Origin: Aquificales bacterium
Lineage (GTDB): Bacteria > Aquificota > Aquificia > Aquificales > Aquificaceae
NCBI GenBank assembly: GCA_027037055.1
Contig: JALWBR010000007.1
Location: 1 to 38,119 of the forward strand
DNA length: 38,119 bases
Reading direction: 5' to 3'
Below, in pieces: positions 27,788-36,068 of this stretch. Every line of letters begins with the position of its first letter. The stretch's first letter is position 1. The notes beneath the pieces are model-generated. The model searched no databases. It was given only the letters and a program-made list of their open reading frames with translations, and had not been told where the DNA came from. A program made the position numbers and the translations under genes.

Positions 27788-28847
27788 AGTGGTTCTAAAA
27801 AAGGCAAGACAGGCAACGGAAACAAAGTCCGCTCTCCCCATACTTACAAATTTTCTTATATCTACAGAAGATTCGGTACTAATTATAAGGGCAACCGATC
27901 TTGAAAATTATTTGACAGTGAGAATAAGGGCTGAAGTTGAAAGGGAAGGTAAAACATGCGTTAATTCAAAAAAGATTACGGAAATAGTAAGGAATTTGAA
28001 TTCCGCAACGGTACAATTTGAATTAAAGGACAATAACCTGATAATAAGGGGAGGAAGAAGTGTATTTAAACTCCCCGTAGCGGACCCGGATGACTTCCCC
28101 GAATTTATGGAACCCCCAGAGGCATCGGAATACATAGGAGGAGAAATATTAATAAACGGAATAGATAAGGTAGAATACGCCCTTGCAAAGGAAGAAGGAA
28201 ATATAGCATTGCAGGGACTGTACATCTCTGGCCATGAAGATGAAATACACTTCGTGGGCTCTGACGGACACAGACTCGCCCTATTTTATCCAAAAGGACA
28301 TTTGAGTTCATCCCTTTTGCTTTCACGAAAAAGTTTAAAGGTGTTAAAGCAATTAGTAAACAGTATTGAAAATATAGGTATAAGTATCTCTCAAGACGGT
28401 TCCTTAGCATACTTCATGTCGGAAGAATGGCAGTTGGGTGTAAGGCTTTTGGAAGGCGAATTCCCCAACTACATGGGTGTAATCCCTACAAGCTTTTCAA
28501 GGGAAATTAAACTTGACAAAAATGAACTGAAGAGAATTCTAAAGAGGTTGTCAAGTATCGCGGAAGGCAATGTATTGCCTTTAAGAATGCATTTTGCCGA
28601 TAATTTGCTTGTGTTGGAGGTGAGCGATCCGGATTTCGGTGAAGGAAGGGAAGAAATGGATGTGGAATACACAGAAGAGCCTTATGAGATATCTTTTAAC
28701 GGCAAATATGTATTGGATGCAATAGATCATTTTGATACCGATGAAGTTATCTTTAAGTTTACCTCGCCTGATACCGCTGCACTTATAGAGTCAACAGATG
28801 AGGAGAAAGATCCGTATAAATGTATAATAATGCCCATGAGATTGTGA
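27756..28847 (+). CDS. dnaN: DNA polymerase III beta subunit (sliding clamp)
   Basis: Forms the dimeric ring that tethers DNA polymerase to DNA. The 363-residue length and three similar domains are typical. Recognisable parts are the N-terminal LKKARQATETKSALPILTNFLI (about 12-33), VGSDGHRLALF in the second domain (about 167-177), EFPNYMGVIP (about 231-240) and the end IIMPMRL, the usual PMR-type C-terminus that lines the partner-binding groove. AGGAGGA precedes the ATG inside the upstream gene. It is not beside dnaA or recF, so the classic origin cluster is broken up. Confidence 0.97.
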   Translation: MILTADREELEVVLKKARQATETKSALPILTNFLISTEDSVLIIRATDLENYLTVRIRAEVEREGKTCVNSKKITEIVRNLNSATVQFELKDNNLIIRGGRSVFKLPVADPDDFPEFMEPPEASEYIGGEILINGIDKVEYALAKEEGNIALQGLYISGHEDEIHFVGSDGHRLALFYPKGHLSSSLLLSRKSLKVLKQLVNSIENIGISISQDGSLAYFMSEEWQLGVRLLEGEFPNYMGVIPTSFSREIKLDKNELKRILKRLSSIAEGNVLPLRMHFADNLLVLEVSDPDFGEGREEMDVEYTEEPYEISFNGKYVLDAIDHFDTDEVIFKFTSPDTAALIESTDEEKDPYKCIIMPMRL

Positions 28848-28859
28848 AGGAGGTTTTAG

Positions 28860-29087
28860 ATGAAATTGCTTAAAGCCTTTATAATATTACTCCTTATGGG
28901 TATGCCCCTACTTGAATATGACTTCTCGGTAGCCAAAGAGTCCAAAAGCATAAAGACTAAGACGGTTAAGAAGGTAAAGAAAAAGAAAAGAAAATCCTAT
29001 AGATGGGTAAGGGTCTCCACAAAGGTAAACCGGAAGGTGGACGGGGATAAAATCAAGTTGGAAGACATGATCAGAGACATCCAATGA
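28860..29087 (+). CDS. Small basic exported protein of unknown function
   Basis: A 75-residue protein, not recognised. A hydrophobic N-terminal segment (about 4-18, LLKAFIILLLMGMPLLEY) looks like a signal peptide or anchor. It is followed by a strongly basic stretch, KTKTVKKVKKKKRKSYRW (about 34-51), and a mixed C-terminus. Coding is supported by AAGGAGGT 8 bases before the ATG, by tight spacing after dnaN (12 bases) and by an ATGA overlap with the next gene. The basic tail could bind nucleic acid, LPS or peptidoglycan; nothing decides between these. Confidence 0.7.
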   Translation: MKLLKAFIILLLMGMPLLEYDFSVAKESKSIKTKTVKKVKKKKRKSYRWVRVSTKVNRKVDGDKIKLEDMIRDIQ

Positions 29088-29824
29088 GTGATCAAAACAG
29101 TAAGATAATAGAGGAACTTAAATTAAGGCAGGGGGACACATGGCGTGTCCTCAAGATAATGAGCGAGTTTGTAAAAGGTTTTGATGAGCTTGCCCATCTC
29201 GGTCCCGCGGTTACCTTCTTCGGAAGCTCAAGGAGTAAAGAAACCGATACCTACTACAAGCTGGCATACGAAACCGCTTTTATGCTCGGTAAAAAGGGAT
29301 ACACGATCATAACGGGCGGTGGTCCGGGCATTATGGAAGCGGCTAACAGGGGAGCCTACGATAGCGGAACTGTTTCAGTAGGTCTGAATATTGATATACC
29401 CACAGAACAAGAAGCAAATAAGTATCAGAATATATCCTTGCAGTTTGACTACTTCTTCGTAAGAAAGGTAATGCTTATTAAATACTCCTTAGCTTACATA
29501 ATCTTTCCCGGAGGATTCGGGACCTTTGATGAATTGTTTGAAGCCCTTACCCTTATTCAAACCGGTAAAAGCCACAGGTTTCCTGTTATATTATTCGGCA
29601 GTGACTACTGGCAACCCCTCATAGACTATATGAAAAATGTTATGATAAAATTCGGTACTATAGATCCAGAAGATGTAAATATAATGACAATAACGGATGA
29701 TCCTAAGGAGGTGCTTGAGATAGTTCACAAAAGAAGCGAGGAAAAGTATAGATATCTTGAGGAATATGGTCAACCGAACGAATTCATGAAAAAGTTAAAG
29801 AAACTTATAGAAAAGGAAAGATGA
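29084..29824 (+). CDS. LOG-family Rossmann-fold protein (TIGR00730-like)
   Basis: A 246-residue soluble protein with both family signatures, GGGPGIMEAANRG (78-90) and PGGFGTFDELFEALT (142-156). The LOG family includes cytokinin riboside monophosphate phosphoribohydrolases and PpnN-type nucleotide 5'-monophosphate nucleosidases; it was formerly annotated as lysine decarboxylase. The most likely role here is hydrolysis of purine nucleoside monophosphates. It has ATGA overlaps with the small basic gene upstream and sbcD downstream, so it lies within a replication and repair unit. Confidence 0.9.
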   Translation: MSDQNSKIIEELKLRQGDTWRVLKIMSEFVKGFDELAHLGPAVTFFGSSRSKETDTYYKLAYETAFMLGKKGYTIITGGGPGIMEAANRGAYDSGTVSVGLNIDIPTEQEANKYQNISLQFDYFFVRKVMLIKYSLAYIIFPGGFGTFDELFEALTLIQTGKSHRFPVILFGSDYWQPLIDYMKNVMIKFGTIDPEDVNIMTITDDPKEVLEIVHKRSEEKYRYLEEYGQPNEFMKKLKKLIEKER

Positions 29825-30966
29825 AACTTGTACATATCTCCGATCTTCACGCAGGGAAAACCTTGGGCAATATATCAAGAAACGAAGATCTCCTTTACGC
29901 CCTTGACCAGATTATCAGCTTTTCAAAAGAAAACAGAGTAAATACTGTACTTGTAGCAGGCGATATTTTTGACAAGGCAAATCCCGATAACCTTTCAAAA
30001 CAACTCATATTTGAAGATTTCTTTCTCAGATTAAATTCACTCAATATAAACACAATAGTAATTGCGGGAAACCACGACAGTTATGATTTTTTTAAAAGCA
30101 TTAAAGAGCTGAGCAAGTTGGCACGAGTTCACATATTTGACAGACCCAACCCAGACAGCTTTACAATAGATCTTGATCATGTAACAATAGTTGCACTTCC
30201 TTATCCTTCTGAGAGGGTGATCACAGAAGCAAGTGAAAGAGCAAATATATCTTACGCGGAGAAGGTTGAGAAATTTATCAATTATATGGATAAAAAAACA
30301 GAAGATAGAAAGATCAAAATACTTTTAGCCCACCTTATGATAGCGGGAGCGGTATGTACCCATACAGAAAGGGAAGTACATATATCAGATTATTACGCTG
30401 TGCCACCTTCCGCCATTCCTACTTCTTTCACCTATGTCGCCCTCGGGCATGTTCATAAGTATCAGAGGATAGATAAAGCTCCAGTTCCCACCTACTACAG
30501 CGGAACCCTTTACCAGATAGACTTTTCTGAAGCGGGACAGGAAAAGTACTTTAACTTCATTGAAATAGACAAAGAGGGTATAAAACACTTGGAAACGGTT
30601 AAAATAGATATTAAAAATCCCCTTATAAACATAGAAGTTGATCAGGATGAGGTTCTAAAAAAGCTACCCGAATTGAAAAAATTAAGCGGATATATAAAAC
30701 TCATAGTAAATGTTAAAAATAAAAAGACAGTACCCTACATAGTTGACAGGATAAAGGAGGAGATAGGCGAAAAGCTTCCGAGGGGCGTTGAACTAAGAAG
30801 CGAATATGACACCCGTAAGGCTCATTCCCTTGAAAATATAAACCTTACACCCCTCGGACTGTACAAGGAATACTATAAAAAGGAATATGGGGAGGAGATG
30901 CCCGAGGATATAGAGAGGGCTTTCATAACCCTCTTAGAGGAAACCTATGAGACCCCTTCTCCTTGA
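29821..30966 (+). CDS. sbcD: Exonuclease SbcCD subunit D (Mre11-like)
   Basis: Metallophosphoesterase nuclease subunit of SbcCD, which cuts hairpins and processes double-strand ends. The 381-residue protein has the five phosphoesterase motifs: SDLHAG (7-12), AGDIFD (46-51), GNHDSYD (83-89), LLAHLM and LGHVHKY. A C-terminal part (about 260-381) contacts SbcC. The overlap with sbcC is 20 bases and the ATGA overlap with the LOG gene is 4 bases. Start at 29821. Confidence 0.96.
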   Translation: MKLVHISDLHAGKTLGNISRNEDLLYALDQIISFSKENRVNTVLVAGDIFDKANPDNLSKQLIFEDFFLRLNSLNINTIVIAGNHDSYDFFKSIKELSKLARVHIFDRPNPDSFTIDLDHVTIVALPYPSERVITEASERANISYAEKVEKFINYMDKKTEDRKIKILLAHLMIAGAVCTHTEREVHISDYYAVPPSAIPTSFTYVALGHVHKYQRIDKAPVPTYYSGTLYQIDFSEAGQEKYFNFIEIDKEGIKHLETVKIDIKNPLINIEVDQDEVLKKLPELKKLSGYIKLIVNVKNKKTVPYIVDRIKEEIGEKLPRGVELRSEYDTRKAHSLENINLTPLGLYKEYYKKEYGEEMPEDIERAFITLLEETYETPSP

Positions 30967-33895
30967 AATAGAAGGCTTTTCTGTTTACAAGAAAAAACAA
31001 ACCATAGACTTCAGCGAACTCACCTTCTTCGTTATACAGGGTAAAACCGGAGCGGGTAAAACGAGCATAGTTGATGCTATTACCTACGCCCTATTCGGAA
31101 AAGTACCGAGGTATCAGAACAATCCCAAGGGTATAAATACAAAGGTCCTCTCAAGGGGTGCGGACAGCCTTAAAGTATCTCTTGAATTTATGGTTAAAAA
31201 CAGAAAATACAAGATAGAAAGATTTTATTCCAAGAAAACAAAAAGCATAGTCAGGTTTTATGAAGATAACAAGAGATTGGATCTCAAACTAAAAGAGAAA
31301 GAGATGGAAAGGTTCATAGAAAAACTCATAGGTGTTACCTATGACATCTTTACAAAGGTTATACTTCTACCACAAGGTGAATTTGACAGGTTCCTGAAAC
31401 CGTCAAAGCCTGCAGAGAGAAGGGAAATATTACTCAAATTGCTCGGGATTGATTTTGAACTTATAAACAAAAAAGCCTCAGAGAAGTATAAAGAGCTTGA
31501 GGGAGAATATACAGAACTTCTGAGAGAGTACGAAGGCATAAAAGATATGGATCCCAAAACCGTTGAAGACACAGAAAGGGAAATTGAGGCACTTAAAAAG
31601 GAAGAGGGAAAAATAAAAGAAAATCTTAAGGAGATTGAGAAAGAGATTGAAAAGGCTAAAAAATACAAAGAACTTATGAACAGGTTTGAGGATGCAAAAA
31701 GACGATATGAAACGCTTATTAAGAAGAAAGATGGGATTTCAGAAAAGGAAAACCTTCTTAAAGAATACAGAGAACTTCGTCCCTTTGTCCCTTATATTAA
31801 CATGCACGAAACCATTTCGGAAAATCTTAAACATTTAAACATAGAAAAGGAAGATCTTGAAAGAAAATATATAGCACTAAAAGCAGAACTTGAAAATCTC
31901 ATCCAAAAACTTCACGGGTACGAAGATAAAAGGAAAAAGATATCATCCCTTAAAGAAAAACTGAACCTTCTTTTAATAGGGGAGGAAAAAATAAAGGAGG
32001 CTTTAAACCGTTTCAAAACCATAAGAAATCTAAACAAAAAACTTGAAGAATTGAATATAAAGAGGAGAGAGTATGGGAAAGAAATGGAAGATACCATCAA
32101 AAGAATAGAAAAGGGGAAAAAACTTATAGAGAATCTTAAAGAGGAAATTGAATTCTTGATTCAATATGAGCGTATATATCCGGAATTTATGAAGATAAAG
32201 AGCGATATGGAAAGAAAAGAGGAACTCGGTAAAAAATTAAGGGAGTATGAGGATAAACTCAAAGAAACCGAGAAAAAACTTGAAAAGGAGAAGAGAGAGC
32301 TTAGTGAGATTAAGGGAAGGTTAAAGAAGCTGGAAGAAAAAATGAGCTTATACAAAGCGCATACAATAAGAGAACAGCTTAAGGAAGGGGATATATGTCC
32401 GGTATGCGGTAACATCTATAGAGGTAAATATGTAGATGAGCATATAGAGGTAGATACGGAGAGACTGGAAAAGGATATTGAAAGGCTGAAAGATATTGAG
32501 AAGATAAAGGAGAGAACCATAGGGAAGATGGAAGGTACCATAGGACAGATAATTAAGGAAAGGGATACGATTATAAAAGAGATAAGAACTTTATCGGAGC
32601 GTATTAAAAATACAAGTGTAAGCAAATACAGGGAAGAAGATTTGGAAATTAAGATAAAGGAGTTGGGTGAAAAGAGAAAAACCCTTGATAAATATAACAA
32701 CAGACTGGTAGAATTGCAGGAGAAACTTAGTGGATTAAAGGAAAAGGCGGGTGAGATAGAAGGGGATATTAAAAAGATAAGTTCTTTGATATCCGAGTAC
32801 AAAGAGTATATAAATTCCTCAATAGATTGGGTAAAGAATAACAAACTTTCAAAGGAAGATACCTTAACTTCCATATATGAGGACATTTCTGCAAATCTAA
32901 AATCGCTAAGTAAAAAGATAGATGAAATAGAGAAAGGTTACGAAGAAATTAGAAACAGGGTTGAAGAAAAAAGAAGACAAGAAACCTTGTTTAAGGAAAA
33001 ACTTGAAAATACAAAGAAAAGGATAAAAGAGCTTGAAAAGGAACAAGAAGATATAGCGGAAAAGCTCGTACCCCTCTTTATGAAGTACGGAAATCTAAAG
33101 GAGCTGAAGGGAAAAATTATTGACGATGAAAGTGCAAAGAATATAGAAGAGGAGATAAACCAATTTAGGATGGAGACTGAAAAATTGAAGGAAGTTATGG
33201 AAGAAAGTCTGAGGGAAGCGGAAAATATAAAAACTTCTGGGGATGTTTATCAGCTAACAAAAAAGAAAGAAGATATGGAAAATATACTCTCAGAAATTCA
33301 AAGGAGGAAAGGTGAGCTTTCCGCCAATATAACCCACATGAAGGAGATCCTAAGCAGAAAGGAAAAGATGGAAAAGAGGAAAAAAGAACTTGAAGAAAAA
33401 CTCCTTATATACAAGAGAATAAAGGAAGATTTAAGAAGTGATAAGCTTCCTCAGTTTACATCAAATCTTATGATGATAAAGCTTATAGATGCGGCAAACG
33501 CCTACTTTTATGATTTTACAGGTTCATACACTTTTGAAATAGATGAAGGCGGAAATCTAATGATAGTTGATCATACTCTGGCGACAGACAACATGAGGGG
33601 TGTAGATTCCCTAAGTGGTGGTGAAACCTTCATAGCGTCCTTGTGTCTCGCCTTGGGTATAAGTGATATTCTCTCTCAAAATGCACCTTTGGAAAGTCTT
33701 TTCATAGACGAAGGTTTCGGATACCTTGATGAAGAGACAAGAGAAAAGGCATGGGAAACCCTTGAGATGCTAAAATCCAAGGTTAATAGAATGATAGGAA
33801 TAATAACACACATACCCGATTTGGCGGAAAAGTTTGAACAAAAGATAATTGTTAAGAAGAAAGGAAATACCTCTACAATTGAAGTTATAAGTTAA
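30947..33895 (+). CDS. sbcC: Exonuclease SbcCD subunit C (Rad50-like ATPase)
   Basis: The longest gene here, 982 residues. Walker A GKTGAGKTS (32-40) lies at the N-terminus, followed by a Q-loop region (VILLPQGEFDRFL, about 139-151). Two very long Lys/Glu/Leu coiled coils (about 180-480 and 500-830) flank the zinc hook CPVC (484-487). The signature LSGGE (889-893), Walker B FIDEGFG (about 919-925) and the D-loop YLDEETRE end the ATPase. This is a full SbcC/Rad50. With SbcD it forms the ATP-dependent nuclease. Its stop shares four bases with hisC, which converges from the other strand. Several long antisense frames in it are artefacts of the coiled-coil composition. Confidence 0.97.
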   Translation: MRPLLLEIEGFSVYKKKQTIDFSELTFFVIQGKTGAGKTSIVDAITYALFGKVPRYQNNPKGINTKVLSRGADSLKVSLEFMVKNRKYKIERFYSKKTKSIVRFYEDNKRLDLKLKEKEMERFIEKLIGVTYDIFTKVILLPQGEFDRFLKPSKPAERREILLKLLGIDFELINKKASEKYKELEGEYTELLREYEGIKDMDPKTVEDTEREIEALKKEEGKIKENLKEIEKEIEKAKKYKELMNRFEDAKRRYETLIKKKDGISEKENLLKEYRELRPFVPYINMHETISENLKHLNIEKEDLERKYIALKAELENLIQKLHGYEDKRKKISSLKEKLNLLLIGEEKIKEALNRFKTIRNLNKKLEELNIKRREYGKEMEDTIKRIEKGKKLIENLKEEIEFLIQYERIYPEFMKIKSDMERKEELGKKLREYEDKLKETEKKLEKEKRELSEIKGRLKKLEEKMSLYKAHTIREQLKEGDICPVCGNIYRGKYVDEHIEVDTERLEKDIERLKDIEKIKERTIGKMEGTIGQIIKERDTIIKEIRTLSERIKNTSVSKYREEDLEIKIKELGEKRKTLDKYNNRLVELQEKLSGLKEKAGEIEGDIKKISSLISEYKEYINSSIDWVKNNKLSKEDTLTSIYEDISANLKSLSKKIDEIEKGYEEIRNRVEEKRRQETLFKEKLENTKKRIKELEKEQEDIAEKLVPLFMKYGNLKELKGKIIDDESAKNIEEEINQFRMETEKLKEVMEESLREAENIKTSGDVYQLTKKKEDMENILSEIQRRKGELSANITHMKEILSRKEKMEKRKKELEEKLLIYKRIKEDLRSDKLPQFTSNLMMIKLIDAANAYFYDFTGSYTFEIDEGGNLMIVDHTLATDNMRGVDSLSGGETFIASLCLALGISDILSQNAPLESLFIDEGFGYLDEETREKAWETLEMLKSKVNRMIGIITHIPDLAEKFEQKIIVKKKGNTSTIEVIS

Positions 33896-34932
33896 AGCCT
33901 CTCCAATACCACCCTTAATTTTTCAAGAAAGAAATCATTATCTTCTGGCTTCCCCACAGAAACCCTCAAACACCTATCAAGCAAAGGCATATAGGATACA
34001 TCTCTTACAAGCACATCTTCCTTTATAAGTTCCTTATGAACAACATCCGCTGGAAAGGGTGTTCTAAAGAGGATGAAGTTAGCCTTACTCCTGAAGACCT
34101 CCACCCCCTCTATACAGGACATTTCCCTTTCAAGGCGTTCCCTCTCTTCTATGACTTTGTCAACCACATATCTTATATAATCCTTAGCCCTGCTTAAAAT
34201 ATATGTGGCAACCGCTTGAGATATAGCAGAAATATTAAAGGGTAGTCTGATCTTTTCTATCTCCCTTATAATCTCTTTAACACCTACGAGCACCCCTATA
34301 CGAAGACCTGCCATACCTATCTTGGAAAGGGTTCTAAGGACAAGCGTATCTTCCCTTCTTAAAGCATCATTTATAAAAGTATCTTTTGCATAATCGTAAT
34401 AGGCTTCATCCACCACAATAAAAATACCCTTTTCCCTAAGGGAGTTTATTTTTTCCCTTGAAAACAGGTTGCCTGTAGGATTGTTAGGATAAGCGAAAAA
34501 AGCGAGATCCACATCCTCTACTACATTTTGACTCCTTTCTGTATCTATATCAAATCGCGAATCTAAGGGAACCTCAAAGGGCTTTCTGTCTGCGACCTTA
34601 GTGGAAATAAGGTACATGGGAAAAGTGGGAACTGGTATAAAAACACCCTTCTCCCCTACGACAAGGCTTATGTAATATATAAGCTCATCGGAACCGTTTC
34701 CGAGAAGTATATTCTCTTCTGGTACACCTATAAAATCCGCTACAGCCCCCTTTAACCTTTTAGCCTCAGGATCGGGATAAAGCCTTATCTTAGTCTCATC
34801 AACCTGTCTCAGGGCTTCATAAATAATATCCTCTGGAAGTTCAAAAGGTAGCTCGTTTGAGGAAAGCCTTACCCTACACCGGGTAGTCTCCGTTTTATAT
34901 GGGGACAAACCATCCAATCTATTATTTATCAT
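33892..34932 (-). CDS. hisC: Histidinol-phosphate aminotransferase
   Basis: PLP enzyme that transaminates imidazole acetol phosphate with glutamate in histidine synthesis; the same enzyme can act on aromatic amino acids. The 346-residue protein has the HisC-style N-terminus VRLSSNELPF, GNGSDELIYY, NPTGNL (151-156), DEAYYDYA (175-182) and the PLP lysine Lys204 in TLSKIGMAGLRIG. Length is normal. The ATG at 34932 overlaps the upstream ribbon-helix-helix gene by 11 bases, so the two are translated together. It converges on sbcC with a 4-base overlap. Confidence 0.93.
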   Translation of the reverse strand: MINNRLDGLSPYKTETTRCRVRLSSNELPFELPEDIIYEALRQVDETKIRLYPDPEAKRLKGAVADFIGVPEENILLGNGSDELIYYISLVVGEKGVFIPVPTFPMYLISTKVADRKPFEVPLDSRFDIDTERSQNVVEDVDLAFFAYPNNPTGNLFSREKINSLREKGIFIVVDEAYYDYAKDTFINDALRREDTLVLRTLSKIGMAGLRIGVLVGVKEIIREIEKIRLPFNISAISQAVATYILSRAKDYIRYVVDKVIEERERLEREMSCIEGVEVFRSKANFILFRTPFPADVVHKELIKEDVLVRDVSYMPLLDRCLRVSVGKPEDNDFFLEKLRVVLERL

Positions 34933-35164
34933 CAGTTTCCTGATTCTTCTGAATTTCTTCTTCCTCTACTCTCCCGAGATACATCTCAAGTTCTGTAACT
35001 GTTGATTCCATTAGCTTATCTTCCAAAATACCCCTTATAAGTCTGTTAAGCTTCCTTTCATCCCCCATTGCTACACCATTAAGTATTAGATAAAGCCTCT
35101 TGGGTAAAGAGATGGAAACCTTTTTATACCTCGGACCACCTTTTCTACGACCCCTTTTTGCCAT
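34922..35164 (-). CDS. Ribbon-helix-helix-like putative DNA-binding protein
   Basis: An 80-residue protein with a basic N-terminus (MAKRGRRKGGPRYKK), then a strand VSISLPKRLY and two helices (about 24-51), a layout that fits the ribbon-helix-helix (CopG/Arc) DNA-binding fold. The C-terminal 25 residues are Glu-rich. Such proteins usually act as dimers and often control their own genes. AAGGAGGA lies just before the ATG. It is coupled to hisC by an 11-base overlap, which makes a local regulator a reasonable guess, but no target is shown. A TGATAAAAT element and an inverted repeat lie upstream. The fold assignment is by eye. Confidence 0.6.
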   Translation of the reverse strand: MAKRGRRKGGPRYKKVSISLPKRLYLILNGVAMGDERKLNRLIRGILEDKLMESTVTELEMYLGRVEEEEIQKNQETDDK

Positions 35165-35211
35165 TATCTTCCTCCTTAATCAATATTATTTTTTGTAAAG
35201 GAATTATTAAT

Positions 35212-35229
35212 TGATAAACTATTTTATCA
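35212..35229 (-). promoter_or_regulatory. Putative promoter and inverted repeat before the RHH-hisC pair
   Basis: Minus-strand TGATAAAAT (35229-35221) is an extended -10 whose TGA is also the stop codon of the upstream gene. TGATAAA (35212-35218) and TTTATCA (35223-35229) form a 7-base inverted repeat with a 4-base spacer over the same spot, which could be an operator for a dimeric RHH protein. Predicted start is near 35214, leaving a leader of about 50 nucleotides. Confidence 0.4.
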
Positions 35230-35721
35230 CTTCATGTATGTTTTTTCAAAGCTTTTAAGAAATTCAGATAGATGTTTTAAAACTTCTTCATAAACGATAA
35301 AAGGCGTTATGAGAGTTTTCAATACTTCGCTATCCTGAGCAGGCTCAAGCATATCCCGTAATACAAGCAGTAAAAAGTCAACTCTTGCTGCCAATGTATT
35401 TACAGGATCAAGATTTTTTATATCCCTCTCCAGATAATTAATCATGTTAGAGAAAACACTTATATCAAAATTAAATATCTCATAATCGTCATATATACTG
35501 TCAATAACATCATCTAATTTCGGTATAAATATTTTTTCTATTCCACTGAATATTCCTTGAAGTATCGCAAGGGATTCTCCATCATCCATTGATTCCGCTA
35601 TCATCAATATCTCTTCAATATCAGCCTTTATCTCACTCCTTATCCCGAGCAGAATATCAAGGGTAAGCCTGAGTAATCTGTCACATGTAAAAACCTTCTC
35701 AAGGGTAGCAAGATGTTTCAT
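35227..35721 (-). CDS. Helical protein of unknown function
   Basis: A 164-residue protein, not recognised. It is acidic and predicted by eye to be almost all alpha-helical (LRLTLDILLGIRSEIKADIEEILMI, SVFSNMINYLERDIKNL and RVDFLLLVLRDMLEP are amphipathic stretches). There is one Cys, no membrane segment and no signal peptide. Its ATG overlaps the stop of the Toprim gene (ATGA at 35721-35718), which suggests the two products work together. Codon use matches the neighbours, so it appears native. Confidence 0.7.
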   Translation of the reverse strand: MKHLATLEKVFTCDRLLRLTLDILLGIRSEIKADIEEILMIAESMDDGESLAILQGIFSGIEKIFIPKLDDVIDSIYDDYEIFNFDISVFSNMINYLERDIKNLDPVNTLAARVDFLLLVLRDMLEPAQDSEVLKTLITPFIVYEEVLKHLSEFLKSFEKTYMK

Positions 35722-36068
35722 GATCCGTACTCCTTAATATCTTCAACATTCTCCACCCCCATCTCCCTGAGGTATTCCCTGAAATCCTCATCCACTTCAA
35801 ACCCCTGCGAGGATAAAATCTCCTTCATATTTGAATTTATCCTTTCACCCGCATCGTCAAGATCAAATAGTAGGATTACCCCCCTTGTTTTTCCCTCCAA
35901 CATATCGGGTATGTCCGCGAATCTTTTCCCAGAAAGATCCATAATATTCCTTATACCATATTTTTTTAAAGCCAGTATATCCCTTTTACCCTCAACCAAC
36001 ACTATAAACTCCCTTGATCTCCTTCTTAATTCTCTTATCCATTCTTTAAAATCCCTAAACCTTCCCAT
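35718..36068 (-). CDS. Small stand-alone Toprim-domain protein
   Basis: A 116-residue protein that is little more than a Toprim domain. The conserved Glu is in VLVEGKRD (23-30, Glu26) and the acidic DxD is in [10 protein letters not shown] (66-75, Asp69 and Asp71). Both are needed for metal binding in topoisomerases, DnaG primase, RNase M5 and OLD nucleases. The N-terminal 20 residues are very basic and could bind nucleic acid. It is much shorter than any of those enzymes and has no partner domain, so its activity is unknown. It overlaps the end of trpB by 14 bases and the start of the unknown helical protein by 4. Confidence 0.85.
   Translation of the reverse strand: MGRFRDFKEWIRELRRRSREFIVLVEGKRDILALKKYGIRNIMDLSGKRFADIPDMLEGKTRGVILLFDLDDAGERINSNMKEILSSQGFEVDEDFREYLREMGVENVEDIKEYGS

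Noticed and set aside
32416-32886. 156-codon minus-strand frame inside sbcC
   Set aside because: Opposite the Lys/Glu-rich coiled coil; the Ser/Leu/Phe-rich translation is the expected mirror image of such codons. No ribosome-binding site.
35212-35229. Inverted repeat TGATAAA/TTTATCA as an intrinsic terminator
   Set aside because: The stem is AT-only apart from one G-C pair and no T-run follows in a suitable position; it overlaps a promoter-like element instead.
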